DNA of 64,000 nucleotides from Cupriavidus sp. (GCA_031181345.1 JAPSLC010000003.1:110892-174891); one strand, 5' to 3'. Positions 49,948 through 60,970 are shown, numbered from the stretch's first letter. Made by a program: numbers and translations. The notes: generated from the letters alone by a model not told the origin.

Positions 49948-51615
49948 ATGAGCACCAGCGACGCCGCCACCCACCGCGTCTTCAACCAGGTCCCCGATCT
50001 GGCGCACCACAATCCGTTCGCCATCGATACCGCGCTCGGCGCCGCGCTCGAGCGCCTCGGCGGCGGCTGGCATGCCGGCGAGCTGCGCGAGTTCGGCGCG
50101 ACGCTGGGCCAGCCCGAGGTCCAGGCCTGGGCGGACCAGGCCAATCGCCATCCGCCCGAATTGCACACGCACAGCCGCACCGGCGAACGGATCGACCAGG
50201 TCCGCTTCGATCCGAGCTGGCACGCGCTGCTGTCGCTGCTGCGCAGCCGCCAGCTGCACGCGTTGCCGTTTGCGCAGCCGCGTCCCGGCGCCTGGGCCGC
50301 GCGCACCGCCGGCTACTTCCTGCAGGCGCAACTCGAATCGGGCTCGCTGTGTCCGGCGACGATGACCTTCGCCAGCATCCCGGTGCTGCAGAAGGAGGCG
50401 GCGCTGTTCAGCGAGCTGGCGCCGCGGCTCTACGCCACCGCGCACGACCCCGAAGATGTGCCCTGGCGCGACAAGCGCGCGGCGATGATCGGCATGGGCA
50501 TGACCGAGAAGCAGGGCGGCTCCGACGTGCGCGCCAACACCACGGTGGCGCGCCCGGTGCGCGGCGAGGGCCGCGGCGCAGAGTACGCGCTGACGGGCCA
50601 CAAGTGGTTTTTCTCCGCGCCGATGTGCGACGCGCACCTGGTAGTCGCCCGCATGGGCGGCGAGGACGGGCCGCTGTCGTGCTTCTTCGTGCCGCGCTTT
50701 CGCGACGACGGCAGCCGCAACGCGATCCAGATCCAGCGGCTCAAGGACAAGCTCGGCAATCGCTCCAACGCCAGCAGCGAGGTCGAATTCCGCGGTGCCA
50801 GCGGCATCCTGATCGGCGAGGAGGGACGCGGCATTCCGACCATCATCGAGATGGCCACCAACACCCGGCTCGATTGCGTGATCGGCAGCGCCGCGCTGCT
50901 GCGGACCGCGCTGGTGCAGTCGATCCACCATGCGCGCCATCGCAGCGCCTTCGGCAAGCGGCTCGCCGATCAGCCGCTGATGCGCAACGTGCTGGCCGAT
51001 CTCGCGCTCGAGAGCGAGGCGGCGACGCTGCTGATGATGGAGCTCGCGCATGCGTTCGAGCATGCGGCCACCGACCCGCTGGCCGGGGCATGGAAGCGCA
51101 TCGTGACGCCCGCAGCCAAGTTCTGGATCTGCAAGCGCGCGATCGAGGCGACCGGCGAGGCGATGGAGGTCTGGGGCGGCAACGGCTACGTCGAGGAAGG
51201 GCCGATGGCGCGGCTCTACCGCGAGGCGCCGGTCAATTCGATCTGGGAAGGGTCGGGCAACATCATGTGCCTGGACGTGCTGCGCGCGATCCAGCGCAGT
51301 CCCGACGAGGCGCTGCGGCTGCTGCAGGACCTCGGCCAGCGCGCCGGCGGGCATGCCGCGGTGCGCGCCGAACTGGCTTCGCTGCAGGCGATGCTGCGCG
51401 CCGCGCCGGAAGACCAGGAAACCTGCGCGCGCCGCTTCGCGCAGGGCCTGGTGCTGACCGCGCAGGCGGCGCTGATGCTGGCGCATGCCGATGCCGACAG
51501 CGCCGAGCGCTTCGTCGCCAGCCGGCTCGAGCGGCAGCATGGGCGCGTGTTCGGCACGCTGGACGGCAGCGCGGCGCAACTGGGCAAGCTGATCGAGCGG
51601 GCCTGGCCGGTCTGA
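49948..51615 (+). CDS. Acyl-CoA dehydrogenase family protein (AidB-like)
   Basis: GMGMTEKQGGSDVRANTT, KWFFSAPMCDAHLVVAR, CVIGSAALLRTALVQSIHHARHRSAFGKRLADQPLM, EVWGGNGYVEEGPMARLYREAPVNSIWEGSGNIM. Confidence 0.93.
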   Translation: MSTSDAATHRVFNQVPDLAHHNPFAIDTALGAALERLGGGWHAGELREFGATLGQPEVQAWADQANRHPPELHTHSRTGERIDQVRFDPSWHALLSLLRSRQLHALPFAQPRPGAWAARTAGYFLQAQLESGSLCPATMTFASIPVLQKEAALFSELAPRLYATAHDPEDVPWRDKRAAMIGMGMTEKQGGSDVRANTTVARPVRGEGRGAEYALTGHKWFFSAPMCDAHLVVARMGGEDGPLSCFFVPRFRDDGSRNAIQIQRLKDKLGNRSNASSEVEFRGASGILIGEEGRGIPTIIEMATNTRLDCVIGSAALLRTALVQSIHHARHRSAFGKRLADQPLMRNVLADLALESEAATLLMMELAHAFEHAATDPLAGAWKRIVTPAAKFWICKRAIEATGEAMEVWGGNGYVEEGPMARLYREAPVNSIWEGSGNIMCLDVLRAIQRSPDEALRLLQDLGQRAGGHAAVRAELASLQAMLRAAPEDQETCARRFAQGLVLTAQAALMLAHADADSAERFVASRLERQHGRVFGTLDGSAAQLGKLIERAWPV

Positions 51616-51648
51616 CGCGGCACGCGTCCGCCGGCGGTGGCCGCTCGC

Positions 51649-53220
51649 TCAGGCACGCGCCAGCAAGGTCTCCAGCGCGCGCAGCCGCACCCGCGGGCCG
51701 TGGCGGATCAGGTCGTGCGCGCGCTCGCCGATCATGATCGCCGGCGCATCGGCATCGCCGCCCGCCAGGGTCGGCATGATCGACGCATCGGCCACGCGCA
51801 GCGCCTCGACCCCACGCACGCGCAATTGCGGATCGACCACCGACAGCGCATCGATGCCCATCCGGCAGGTGCCGGCCGGCCGCTCGGCCGCCTCGGCATG
51901 GGCGCGGACCAGCGCGTCGATGGCGGCGTCATCGCCGGGATCGGCGCGCACTCCGCCGCAGTACAGCGCCTTGCCGCCGAACGCGGCCAGCGGCGGCTGC
52001 GCGAGGATACGCCGCACCAGCGCCACGCCTGCGATCAGATCGCGCACGTCCTGGGCATCGCCGAGCAAGCCGGCCTCGATCAGCGGCCGGCGCTGCGGAT
52101 CGCTGCCGGCCAGCCGCAACTGTCCGCGGCTGCGCGGACGCAGCAGCAGCACGCGGCAACCGTAGCTCTGGCCGTGCCCGGCGCCATCGCCGCGCGCATG
52201 GCCAGGGCCGACGACAAAGCGCAGTTGCAGATCCGGCTCCGAAAGCTCGGGCTGGCTCTTCAGCAGTGCGCCCGCGCTGATGGGCTCGGCCTGCGCCAGC
52301 GCGCCGCGACGCCGGCCGAGACCGACGCCATGCCGCAGCCAGTGCCATGCCGCGGCGAAGGACCTGCCGATCGACATGCCGATCGTCGATTGGGCGCCGA
52401 CCCAGCGCGGTCCGAACGATTGCCGCAGCGAGGGGGGCGTCGGGCCGCGCTTGTGCAGCAGCATGCCGACCGGTTGCTGCAGGTTCAGGCCCACGCCAGG
52501 CAGATGCTGCACGACACCGATGCCGTGCTCGCGCAGATGATCGGCCGGCCCGATGCCGGAGACCATCAGCAGTTGCGGCGAGCCGATCGCACCGGCGGCC
52601 AGCACCACTTCGCGCCGCGCGCGCAGCTGGACGAGGCGGCCGTGGCGCAGGGCCTGCACGCCCGCCGCGCGCCGTCCTTCGAACAGGATGCGCTGCGCCT
52701 GCACGCCGTGCAGGACCTGGAGATTGCCGCCGACGCCGCGATGCAGATAGGCACGCGCCGCGCTCCACGGCTCGCCGCGGTGGCGCGCGCTCTGGAACCA
52801 GCCGACGCCCTCCTGCAGGGGGCCGTTGAAGTCGTCATTGCGGGGATGGCCGGCGTGGGCGGCGGACTCGACGAAGTAGCGGGCCAGCGGCGAGGGTGCA
52901 GGGGGATCGCCGACATGCAGCGGACCGTTGCCGCCATGCCAGGGATCGTCGTCGCGGCCCATCACGCGCGTATTGCATTCGGCGCGGCGAAAGCAAGGCA
53001 GGACATCGTCCCAGGACCAGCCGTCGCAGCCGGCCTCGGCCCAGCCGTCGTAGTCGGACGGCGCGCCGCGCAGATAAGGCCCCCAGTCCGGCGCGTCATC
53101 GTCATGCCAGGCCGCCTCCAGCAGTGCGATCGATTCACTGCCGCTGTCGGCCAGCCTGCCGGCCAGCGCGCACGCCGCCGCGCCGCCCCCGATCACGATG
53201 TAATCGAAACTGGTGTCCAT
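51649..53220 (-). CDS. GMC family oxidoreductase
   Basis: FDYIVIGGGAAACALAGRLADSG ADP-binding motif; C-terminal GTCRMGIDALSVVDPQLRVRGVEALRVADASIMPTL. Confidence 0.92.
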   Translation of the reverse strand: MDTSFDYIVIGGGAAACALAGRLADSGSESIALLEAAWHDDDAPDWGPYLRGAPSDYDGWAEAGCDGWSWDDVLPCFRRAECNTRVMGRDDDPWHGGNGPLHVGDPPAPSPLARYFVESAAHAGHPRNDDFNGPLQEGVGWFQSARHRGEPWSAARAYLHRGVGGNLQVLHGVQAQRILFEGRRAAGVQALRHGRLVQLRARREVVLAAGAIGSPQLLMVSGIGPADHLREHGIGVVQHLPGVGLNLQQPVGMLLHKRGPTPPSLRQSFGPRWVGAQSTIGMSIGRSFAAAWHWLRHGVGLGRRRGALAQAEPISAGALLKSQPELSEPDLQLRFVVGPGHARGDGAGHGQSYGCRVLLLRPRSRGQLRLAGSDPQRRPLIEAGLLGDAQDVRDLIAGVALVRRILAQPPLAAFGGKALYCGGVRADPGDDAAIDALVRAHAEAAERPAGTCRMGIDALSVVDPQLRVRGVEALRVADASIMPTLAGGDADAPAIMIGERAHDLIRHGPRVRLRALETLLARA

Positions 53221-53436
53221 TTGTCCCCTCGCACGATGGCAAGTCGGCGCGCCGCTTGCTTCGCGCGTCAGGCTGCCGGAGATGGCCGGCGGACGGGGCG
53301 CGAACGCGGTCTATGCTGCCCAGTGTAGGCGCTTTGCGAAGGGGAAAGGAGGGGAACGCAGAAGCCGGAGAAGCCCGGAGGAAAGCGAGGGAAGAGGCAG
53401 GGCGTGCGGACGCGCGCCCTGCCCTTGCGGCGGGTA

Positions 53437-54396
53437 TTACGACTTGAGCATCGGCTTGCCGAGCATCCGCGCCAGCACCGCTTCCGGCGAGTGGGTGTGG
53501 TCCGAGATCGCGCGCGGATCGAGGTAGTAGGTCTGCTCCATCATCGCGCGGCCGCGCATGGCAGCGTGCAGCACCTGATCGCTGAAGACGATCCAGGTGG
53601 AGCCGGGCGGGAAGTGGAATTCCTGCTGCGGCACCGTCGCCTGGTAGTCCAGGTCCGCCTTGGCCATGTCGTGCAGTTGCAGCATGCGGTGGTCGTATTC
53701 CGAGCGTTCGCGCTTGGTGATATGCAGTTGCTTCATCAGCCAGGCCTGCCCCGGCCACATGCCCTTGGTGCGCGGCACGAAACGCTGGGCGAAATCGGCG
53801 AACGGCTCGCCGACGCGCCACACGCGCGGCGCCTGCGGATCGATGTTGTGGAATACGCGCAGCAGGCGCTTGCCCAGCATCGGATTGGACGGGAACGAGT
53901 CCACGTGCAGGCGCGTATCGTCCTTGCGCCAGCTGACCGGACGCCCGGCGATCTCGCTCGGCCGCAGCGAGGTGCCGGCGCGCTCCAGATGCGGCCCGTA
54001 TTCGGGAAACAGCGACAGCACCAGCCGCTCGCTGTATTCGGCATAGCGCCGGATCAGCGCATACAGATCGGCGAGGTCCCTGGGGCTGCCGACGGCGCCG
54101 CGCACGGCGGTGTCGTTGGCGCGCAGGTTGATGTTCTTGGACTTGCCGTCGGACCAGCGGCTGTCGAGGAAGCGCTCCTCGCCCGGCTCGAAGCGGAAAT
54201 GCAGCTCGGGGAAATACAGCACGGCACCCTGCTCGAGCTCGCGGCGCAGGCCCGCGGCCGTCTCGGCGCGCAGCTGCGGCGCCCAGTCGGTATAGGGCTG
54301 CGGACGGATCAGGTCGAGCCCGCCCACGGCGGCGGACGCGGCGGACGGTGCGGCGCCGGTCGAAGGCGCGGCGGGGACAGCGGTTTGAATGGACAT
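53437..54396 (-). CDS. Kdo hydroxylase family protein (Fe(II)/2OG oxygenase)
   Basis: YFPELHFRFEPGEERFLDSRWSDGKSKNINLR...WRKDDTRLHVDSFPSNPMLGKRLLRVFHNIDPQAPRVWRVG. Confidence 0.85.
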   Translation of the reverse strand: MSIQTAVPAAPSTGAAPSAASAAVGGLDLIRPQPYTDWAPQLRAETAAGLRRELEQGAVLYFPELHFRFEPGEERFLDSRWSDGKSKNINLRANDTAVRGAVGSPRDLADLYALIRRYAEYSERLVLSLFPEYGPHLERAGTSLRPSEIAGRPVSWRKDDTRLHVDSFPSNPMLGKRLLRVFHNIDPQAPRVWRVGEPFADFAQRFVPRTKGMWPGQAWLMKQLHITKRERSEYDHRMLQLHDMAKADLDYQATVPQQEFHFPPGSTWIVFSDQVLHAAMRGRAMMEQTYYLDPRAISDHTHSPEAVLARMLGKPMLKS

Positions 54397-54500
54397 GGGA
54401 TTCCTCGGCATGCTGGCGTGTGCCACGCCTGATGGCGCGATTCTACCGCCGCGCCGCGGCGCTCTTTGCGCGCCGCCGTTTCGCCCCGCTTTCCCCCCCT

Positions 54501-54530
54501 CTTGAAGCGACGACGTCCGACACTACATTC
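54501..54530 (+). promoter_or_regulatory. Candidate sigma32-type heat-shock promoter upstream of hsp20
   Basis: cttgaag-N13-acactacatt; -35 CTTGAA exact, -10 degenerate. Confidence 0.4.
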
Positions 54531-54630
54531 GTGTCGAACGCGCGCCGGCCCGGTCCGGCACGCGGAGGCCGGCCGCGCCGGCCCGAATGCACGAGTCGCA
54601 AAAAGTAGCAAGGAGCAAGGAGGTAATGCC

Positions 54631-55170
54631 ATGTACGCATCGTTGCTGAGTTCTCCGGGCAGCCTGTTTGCCGAGTTCGATCGGCTGCAGCGCGAGCTGC
54701 ATCAGTTCCTCTCGACGCCGAGCAGCATCCGCGCGGTCGCGCGCGGCGCCTTTCCGGCCGTCAATATCGGCATGACCCCGGCCAGCGTCGAGGTCTATGC
54801 GTTCGCGCCCGGTATCGATCCGTCCACGCTCGAGGTCAGCGTCGACCGCGGCGTGCTGACCATCGCGGGCCAGCGCAGCACGCAGAGCGGGCGCGCGGAG
54901 CAGCCCGGCGGGCAGACGACAGACCCGTCGGCAAATCAGCAAGCCGGACAACAGGGCCCGCAGGGTCAGACCGCCGCGGGCGCGTCGAGCCTCGGCAAGG
55001 ACACCAACGTCTATGTGCGCGAGCGCTTCAGCGGCAGCTTCCGGCGCGTCATTTCGCTGCCGGAGGACGCCGATACCGCCAGGATCGATGCCACCTATCG
55101 CGACGGGCTGCTGCGGATCTCGATCGCTCGCCAGGAATCGGCCCAGCCGCGCCGGATCACCGTGAACTGA
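54631..55170 (+). CDS. Hsp20/alpha-crystallin family protein with low-complexity insertion
   Basis: VEVYAFAPGIDPSTLEVSVDRGVLTIAGQR ... VYVRERFSGSFRRVISLPEDADTARIDATYRDGLLRISIAR; strong SD aaggagcaaggagg. Confidence 0.92.
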   Translation: MYASLLSSPGSLFAEFDRLQRELHQFLSTPSSIRAVARGAFPAVNIGMTPASVEVYAFAPGIDPSTLEVSVDRGVLTIAGQRSTQSGRAEQPGGQTTDPSANQQAGQQGPQGQTAAGASSLGKDTNVYVRERFSGSFRRVISLPEDADTARIDATYRDGLLRISIARQESAQPRRITVN

Positions 55171-55200
55171 CCGATGTTTGCACCGAGCAGGAGGTTGATC

Positions 55201-55617
55201 ATGAACGACCAAGCCGTCACCCGGACCGACCAGGACCGGAACGTCAATGCGAACGTCAGCGGGAACGACAACAACGCCAATGCCAACGCGACGCTGTTGC
55301 CGCGCGTGGACGTGACCGAGGATCCGACCGGCATCACGCTGCTGGCCGACCTGCCCGGCGTATCGCGCGACACGCTGCAGGTGCGCGCCGACCGCGACAG
55401 CCTGACTATCGAGGGCGAGATTCGCCAGGAGATGCCCGAAGGGCTGGAGCCGGTCTATGCCGAGGTGCAGATCGCGCGCTACAAGCGCGTCTTCACGCTG
55501 AGCCGCGAGCTCGACAGCAGCGCGATCTCGGCGGTGCTGAAGGACGGCGTGCTGAATCTGCGGATTCCGAAGCAGGCCGAAGCGCAGCCGCGGCGGATCG
55601 AAGTGAAGGTGGGGTAA
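55201..55617 (+). CDS. Hsp20/alpha-crystallin family protein
   Basis: LPRVDVTEDPTGITLLADLPGVSRDTLQVRADRDSLTIEGEI...KRVFTLSRELDSSAISAVLKDGVLNLRIPK. Confidence 0.93.
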   Translation: MNDQAVTRTDQDRNVNANVSGNDNNANANATLLPRVDVTEDPTGITLLADLPGVSRDTLQVRADRDSLTIEGEIRQEMPEGLEPVYAEVQIARYKRVFTLSRELDSSAISAVLKDGVLNLRIPKQAEAQPRRIEVKVG

Positions 55618-55667
55618 GTGGAGGTGGGGTGAGAGTGAAGGCGGCGGTGGCGTCGGCCGCCGCTGCC

Positions 55668-55795
55668 TTCTCCCCCGGCCCCTTTCCCGCAAGCGGGAGA
55701 GGGGAGGTCTTGCTCCCTACGCCTCATGGGGAGAGCGGAGGTCTTGCTCCCTCTCCCCCTCAGGGGGAGAGGGCCGGGGAGAGGGGGTGGTCTTC
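55668..55795. repeat. REP-like palindrome cluster, family A, with ~38-bp tandem unit
   Basis: cccctttcccgcaagcgggagaggggaggtcttgctccctacgcctcatggggagagcggaggtcttgctccctctccccctcagggggagaggg. Confidence 0.85.
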
Positions 55796-55818
55796 CCCTC
55801 CCCCGGCACCCAGGCAAA

Positions 55819-56982
<1,164 letters not shown>

Positions 56983-57269
56983 GAACTTTTTCTCCAGGTT
57001 AGCTATTGCGTGCCAACCATGTTCAGTTCGGGCGGCGACGCTTTAGCGGTATTTTCAGCACGTCCTGATGAGACGGTATCGCCCCGCAAGTTGTCAGTTA
57101 ACTCGGCGATGCGCGGTATTATACGCGCCTGCGCGGCGCGGCACACGCGCCGCCGCAACGGTGTGCCGAGGCCATCGGCGCTCGCCGAGGCAGTCGGCGG
57201 CGGCCGCGAAACAATAACCGCGGAAGAATGAACCACGCCGGCCCGGGGCCGGCCCCTTGTTGGGACTCC

Positions 57270-58124
57270 ATGACCTTCCTGTTCTGGCTGATTGCCCGCC
57301 TGCCGCTGGCATGGCTGCAAGCCATTGGCGGCGTGCTCGGCCTGCTGGCCGCGCGCCTGCCGGGCCGCTACGGCAGGCGACTCGCCGAGAATTTCCGCCA
57401 GGCCTATCCGGACGCCACCGACGAGATGCTGGCCGAGGCGGCCCGCTCCACCGGCCGGATGGTGATGGAGATGCCGTACTTCTGGAGCCGCAAGACGCTG
57501 AAGGCGAGGCTTGCCGGGTTCTCCGAGCACACGTGGGAGGAACTCGACCGGCTGCTCGGCAAGGGCAACGGGCTGATCATGCTGGTCCCGCATCTGGGTT
57601 GCTTCGAGGTGCTGCCGCAGGCGTACGCGCTGCGGCACAAGGTGACCGCGCTGTACAAGCCGCCGCACCAGCCCTGGCTGCGCGACTGGATCGAGCGGAT
57701 GCGCACCCGCCCCAATCTGGTGATGGCGACGGCCACGCCGCGGGGCGTGCGCACGCTGGTCAAGGCGCTCAAGCGCGGCGAGTCGATCGGCATCCTGCCC
57801 GACCAGGTGCCCAAGGGCGGCGAAGGGGTCTGGGCGCCGTTCTTCGGCAAGCCCGCGTACACCATGACGCTGGTGCAGCGCCTGCAGCAACTGACGGGCG
57901 CGCCGATCGCAATGGTCTTCGCCGAGCGCACCGCGCAAGGGGCCACCTATATCGCCCATATGCGCGTGCTGGAAGACAGGCTGCCGGACGATCCCGTCGA
58001 GGCCGCCACCGTGCTCAACCGCACGGTCGAATCGCTGGTCGCCGAAGCGCCGACCCAATACCTGTGGGGCTACAACCGTTACAAGCACCCGGCGGGTGCG
58101 GAGCTTCCGCCCCAAGCCGTGTGA
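57270..58124 (+). CDS. LpxL-like lysophospholipid/lauroyl acyltransferase, copy 1
   Basis: MTFLFWLIARLPLAWLQAIGGVLGLLAARLPGRYGRRLAENFRQAYPD...VPHLGCFEVLPQ (HX4E). Confidence 0.9.
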   Translation: MTFLFWLIARLPLAWLQAIGGVLGLLAARLPGRYGRRLAENFRQAYPDATDEMLAEAARSTGRMVMEMPYFWSRKTLKARLAGFSEHTWEELDRLLGKGNGLIMLVPHLGCFEVLPQAYALRHKVTALYKPPHQPWLRDWIERMRTRPNLVMATATPRGVRTLVKALKRGESIGILPDQVPKGGEGVWAPFFGKPAYTMTLVQRLQQLTGAPIAMVFAERTAQGATYIAHMRVLEDRLPDDPVEAATVLNRTVESLVAEAPTQYLWGYNRYKHPAGAELPPQAV

Positions 58125-58132
58125 CAGATCCG

Positions 58133-59098
58133 ATGACTTTCCTGTTCTGGCTGATTTCCCGTCTGCCGCTGGCCTGGTTGCAGGCCATCGGTGGCGCGCT
58201 GGGCCTGCTGGCCGCGAAGTGGCCGGGCCGCTACGGGCGGCGCCTGACGGAAAACTTCCGCCACGCCTTTCCCGACGCCACCGACGAGATGGTGAACGAG
58301 GCCGCCCGCTCGATGGGACGCATGATCCTGGAGATGCCCTATTTCTGGACCCGGCACACCATCAAGGCGAAGCTGTACGACTTCAACGAGGTGGTCTGGC
58401 CGGCGCTGGACCGGCTGCAGGAGCAGGGGCGGGGCGTGATCGTGCTGACGCCGCACCTGGGCTGCTTCGAGGTGTTGCCGCAATCGTATGCGATGCGCCG
58501 GCCCGTCACGGTGCTGTTCAAGCCGCCGCATCAGCCGTGGCTGCGCGACTGGGTCGAACGGATGCGCAACCGCCAGAACATGACCAGCGCGCCGGCCAAC
58601 CCCCGCGGCGTGCGGCTGCTGGTCAAGGCCCTCAAGCGCAAGGAGGCCATCGGCATCCTGCCCGACCAGGTGCCGATCGGCGGCGAAGGCACGTGGGCGC
58701 CGTTCTTCGGCCGTCCCGCCTACACCATGACGCTGGTACAGCGCCTGCAGAAATCGAGCGGCGCGCCGTTGGCGATCGTCGCTTCGATCCGTTTGCCCCG
58801 GGGCGGCGGCTATCGCGCCTTTCTCCGCGTGATTGAAGAGCCGCTGCCGGAGGATCCGGCCGCCGCCGCCGCCGTGATCAACGGCGTGGTCGAGGAGCTG
58901 GTACGGCTGGCACCGACCCAGTACCTGTGGGGCTACAACCGCTACAAGCACCCGGCCGGCGCGGAATTGCCGCCGCCGTGGCCGCCCGAGGCGCTCCCGC
59001 CGACCACGCCATCCACGCCGCCCGCCACGCCGGCATCGCGCCCTGGCGCGGCCGAGGCGGCCGCCACGGACCCGACTTCCCCCACTTCGCATCCATGA
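58133..59098 (+). CDS. LpxL-like acyltransferase, copy 2 (tandem paralogue, extra Pro/Ala/Thr tail)
   Basis: MTFLFWLISRLPLAWLQAIGGALGLLAAKWPGRYGRRLTENFRHAFPD..., near-identical architecture to copy 1. Confidence 0.9.
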   Translation: MTFLFWLISRLPLAWLQAIGGALGLLAAKWPGRYGRRLTENFRHAFPDATDEMVNEAARSMGRMILEMPYFWTRHTIKAKLYDFNEVVWPALDRLQEQGRGVIVLTPHLGCFEVLPQSYAMRRPVTVLFKPPHQPWLRDWVERMRNRQNMTSAPANPRGVRLLVKALKRKEAIGILPDQVPIGGEGTWAPFFGRPAYTMTLVQRLQKSSGAPLAIVASIRLPRGGGYRAFLRVIEEPLPEDPAAAAAVINGVVEELVRLAPTQYLWGYNRYKHPAGAELPPPWPPEALPPTTPSTPPATPASRPGAAEAAATDPTSPTSHP

Positions 59099-59988
59099 GC
59101 CGTCTTTTCACCTGGCTGGGCATCGGTCTGCTCACCGTGCTCGGCAAGCTGCCCTACCCCCTGGTCGCCCGCTTCGGCGAAGGGCTCGGCAGCCTGCTGT
59201 ACCTGTTTCCCAGCGGGCGCCGCGAGGTGGTTCGCGCCAACCTGCGCCTGGCCTTCCCGGACAAGTCCGACGCCGAGATCGCCCAGCTGTCGCGCCAGTC
59301 GTTCCGCTCGGTCTTCCGCAGCTTCGCCGAACGCGGCATCTTCTGGACCGGCAGCGAGGCGCAGATGCGCCGCTGGGTGCAGATCGACGACCAGGCCAAC
59401 CTGGTCGCGCTCGACGGCGAGCCGCACATCCTGGTCACGCTGCACCTGTCCGGCGTCGAGGCCGGCGCGATCCGGCTGACGATCTATCTGCGCGATCACG
59501 TGGGCCGCTCGGGCGCGTCGCTGTACACCAAGCAGAAGAACGCGCTGTTCGATGGCTTCCTGAAGCAGGCGCGCGGCCGCTTCGGCGCCAACATGATCGC
59601 GCGCAACGACAGCGTGCGGGACATCATCCGCTGCCTGAAGAAGGGCGAGGCGCTGCAGCTGATCTCCGACATGGACTTCGGCGAGCGCGACTCGGAATTC
59701 GTGCCCTTCTTCGGCGCGCAGGCGCTGACGCTGACGTCGGTGTCGCGGCTGGCGCGGCTGACCGGCGCCAAGGTCGTGCCGATGTACACCGAGCAGTTGC
59801 CCGACTATCGCGGCTATGTGCTGCGCATCCTGCCCGCCTGGGACAGCTACCCGGGCGAGAGCGTGACCGGCGACACGCGCCGGATGAACGCCTTCTTCGA
59901 GGACTGCATCCGCCCGCGCATCGCCGAGTACTACTGGGTGCACAAACGCTTCAAGCATCGCCCGCCGGGCGAACCCGAGATATATTGA
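59095..59988 (+). CDS. LpxL/HtrB-like acyltransferase, copy 3 (divergent)
   Basis: MSRLFTWLGIGLLTVLGKLPYPLVARFGEGLGSLLYLFPSGRREVVRANLRLAFPD; LVTLHLSGVEAG HX4E; ATGA overlap with copy 2. Confidence 0.9.
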   Translation: MSRLFTWLGIGLLTVLGKLPYPLVARFGEGLGSLLYLFPSGRREVVRANLRLAFPDKSDAEIAQLSRQSFRSVFRSFAERGIFWTGSEAQMRRWVQIDDQANLVALDGEPHILVTLHLSGVEAGAIRLTIYLRDHVGRSGASLYTKQKNALFDGFLKQARGRFGANMIARNDSVRDIIRCLKKGEALQLISDMDFGERDSEFVPFFGAQALTLTSVSRLARLTGAKVVPMYTEQLPDYRGYVLRILPAWDSYPGESVTGDTRRMNAFFEDCIRPRIAEYYWVHKRFKHRPPGEPEIY

Positions 59989-60097
59989 CGTTCGGCCGAC
60001 ATATTGGCGGCCGCAAACCCAAGAACGCTGACCCGGCCGCCCGCGGCCTTCCGGTTTCCCCGGTCTTTACCGGTCCCGGCCTTTCCCGACCCGCGCC

Positions 60098-60970
60098 ATG
60101 AAAATCCAGTTCACCAAGATGCACGGCGCCGGCAACGACTTCGTCGTGCTGGACGGCATCCACCAGACCCTGAACCTGAGCACCGAGCAATGGCGCGCGC
60201 TGGCGAGCCGGCATTTCGGCGTGGGCGCGGACCAGATCCTGATCGTCGAGAAGCCGACCCGGCCCGACGTCGACTTCCGCTACCGGATCTTCAATGCCGA
60301 CGGCGGCGAGGTCGAGCACTGCGGCAACGGCGCGCGCTGCTTCGTGCGTTTCGTCGCCGATCACGGCCTGACCGACAAGCGCTCGGTCCGCGTCGAGGTG
60401 ATGAACGGCGTCATCACGCTGACGCTGAACGACGACGGCCAGGTCACCGTGGACATGGGCGCGCCGGAGTTCGAGCCGGCGCGCATCCCGTTCCTGCCGG
60501 AGGGGCTGCCCACCCGCACCGAGGGCGACGACACGCTGTACGGCATCGAGACCAATGGCCGCACCGTGTGGATTTCCGCGGTATCGATGGGCAACCCGCA
60601 TGCGGTGCAGGTGGTCGACGACACCGAGCGCTTCCCGGTGCGCGAGGACGGCCCGGTGATCGAGCACCATGCGGCGTTCCCGAAGCGGGTCAATGCCGGC
60701 TTCATGCAGGTGGTCGATCGCAACACGATCCGGCTGCGCGTGTTCGAGCGCGGCTCCGGCGAGACGCTGGCTTGCGGCACCGGCGCCTGCGCGGCGGTGG
60801 TCGCCGGCATCCGGCGCGGCCTGCTCGACTCGCCGGTCAAGGTGCATGCGCACGGCGGCGACCTGACCATTGCCTGGGATGGCGACGGGACCCCGGTGCG
60901 GATGACCGGCCCGGCGACCACGGTATTCGAAGGCTCGATCGATCTGGACGCGCTGCAGCCACGCGGCTGA
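60098..60970 (+). CDS. dapF: Diaminopimelate epimerase
   Basis: [20 protein letters not shown]...HCGNGARCF...[18 protein letters not shown]. Confidence 0.98.
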   Translation: MKIQFTKMHGAGNDFVVLDGIHQTLNLSTEQWRALASRHFGVGADQILIVEKPTRPDVDFRYRIFNADGGEVEHCGNGARCFVRFVADHGLTDKRSVRVEVMNGVITLTLNDDGQVTVDMGAPEFEPARIPFLPEGLPTRTEGDDTLYGIETNGRTVWISAVSMGNPHAVQVVDDTERFPVREDGPVIEHHAAFPKRVNAGFMQVVDRNTIRLRVFERGSGETLACGTGACAAVVAGIRRGLLDSPVKVHAHGGDLTIAWDGDGTPVRMTGPATTVFEGSIDLDALQPRG

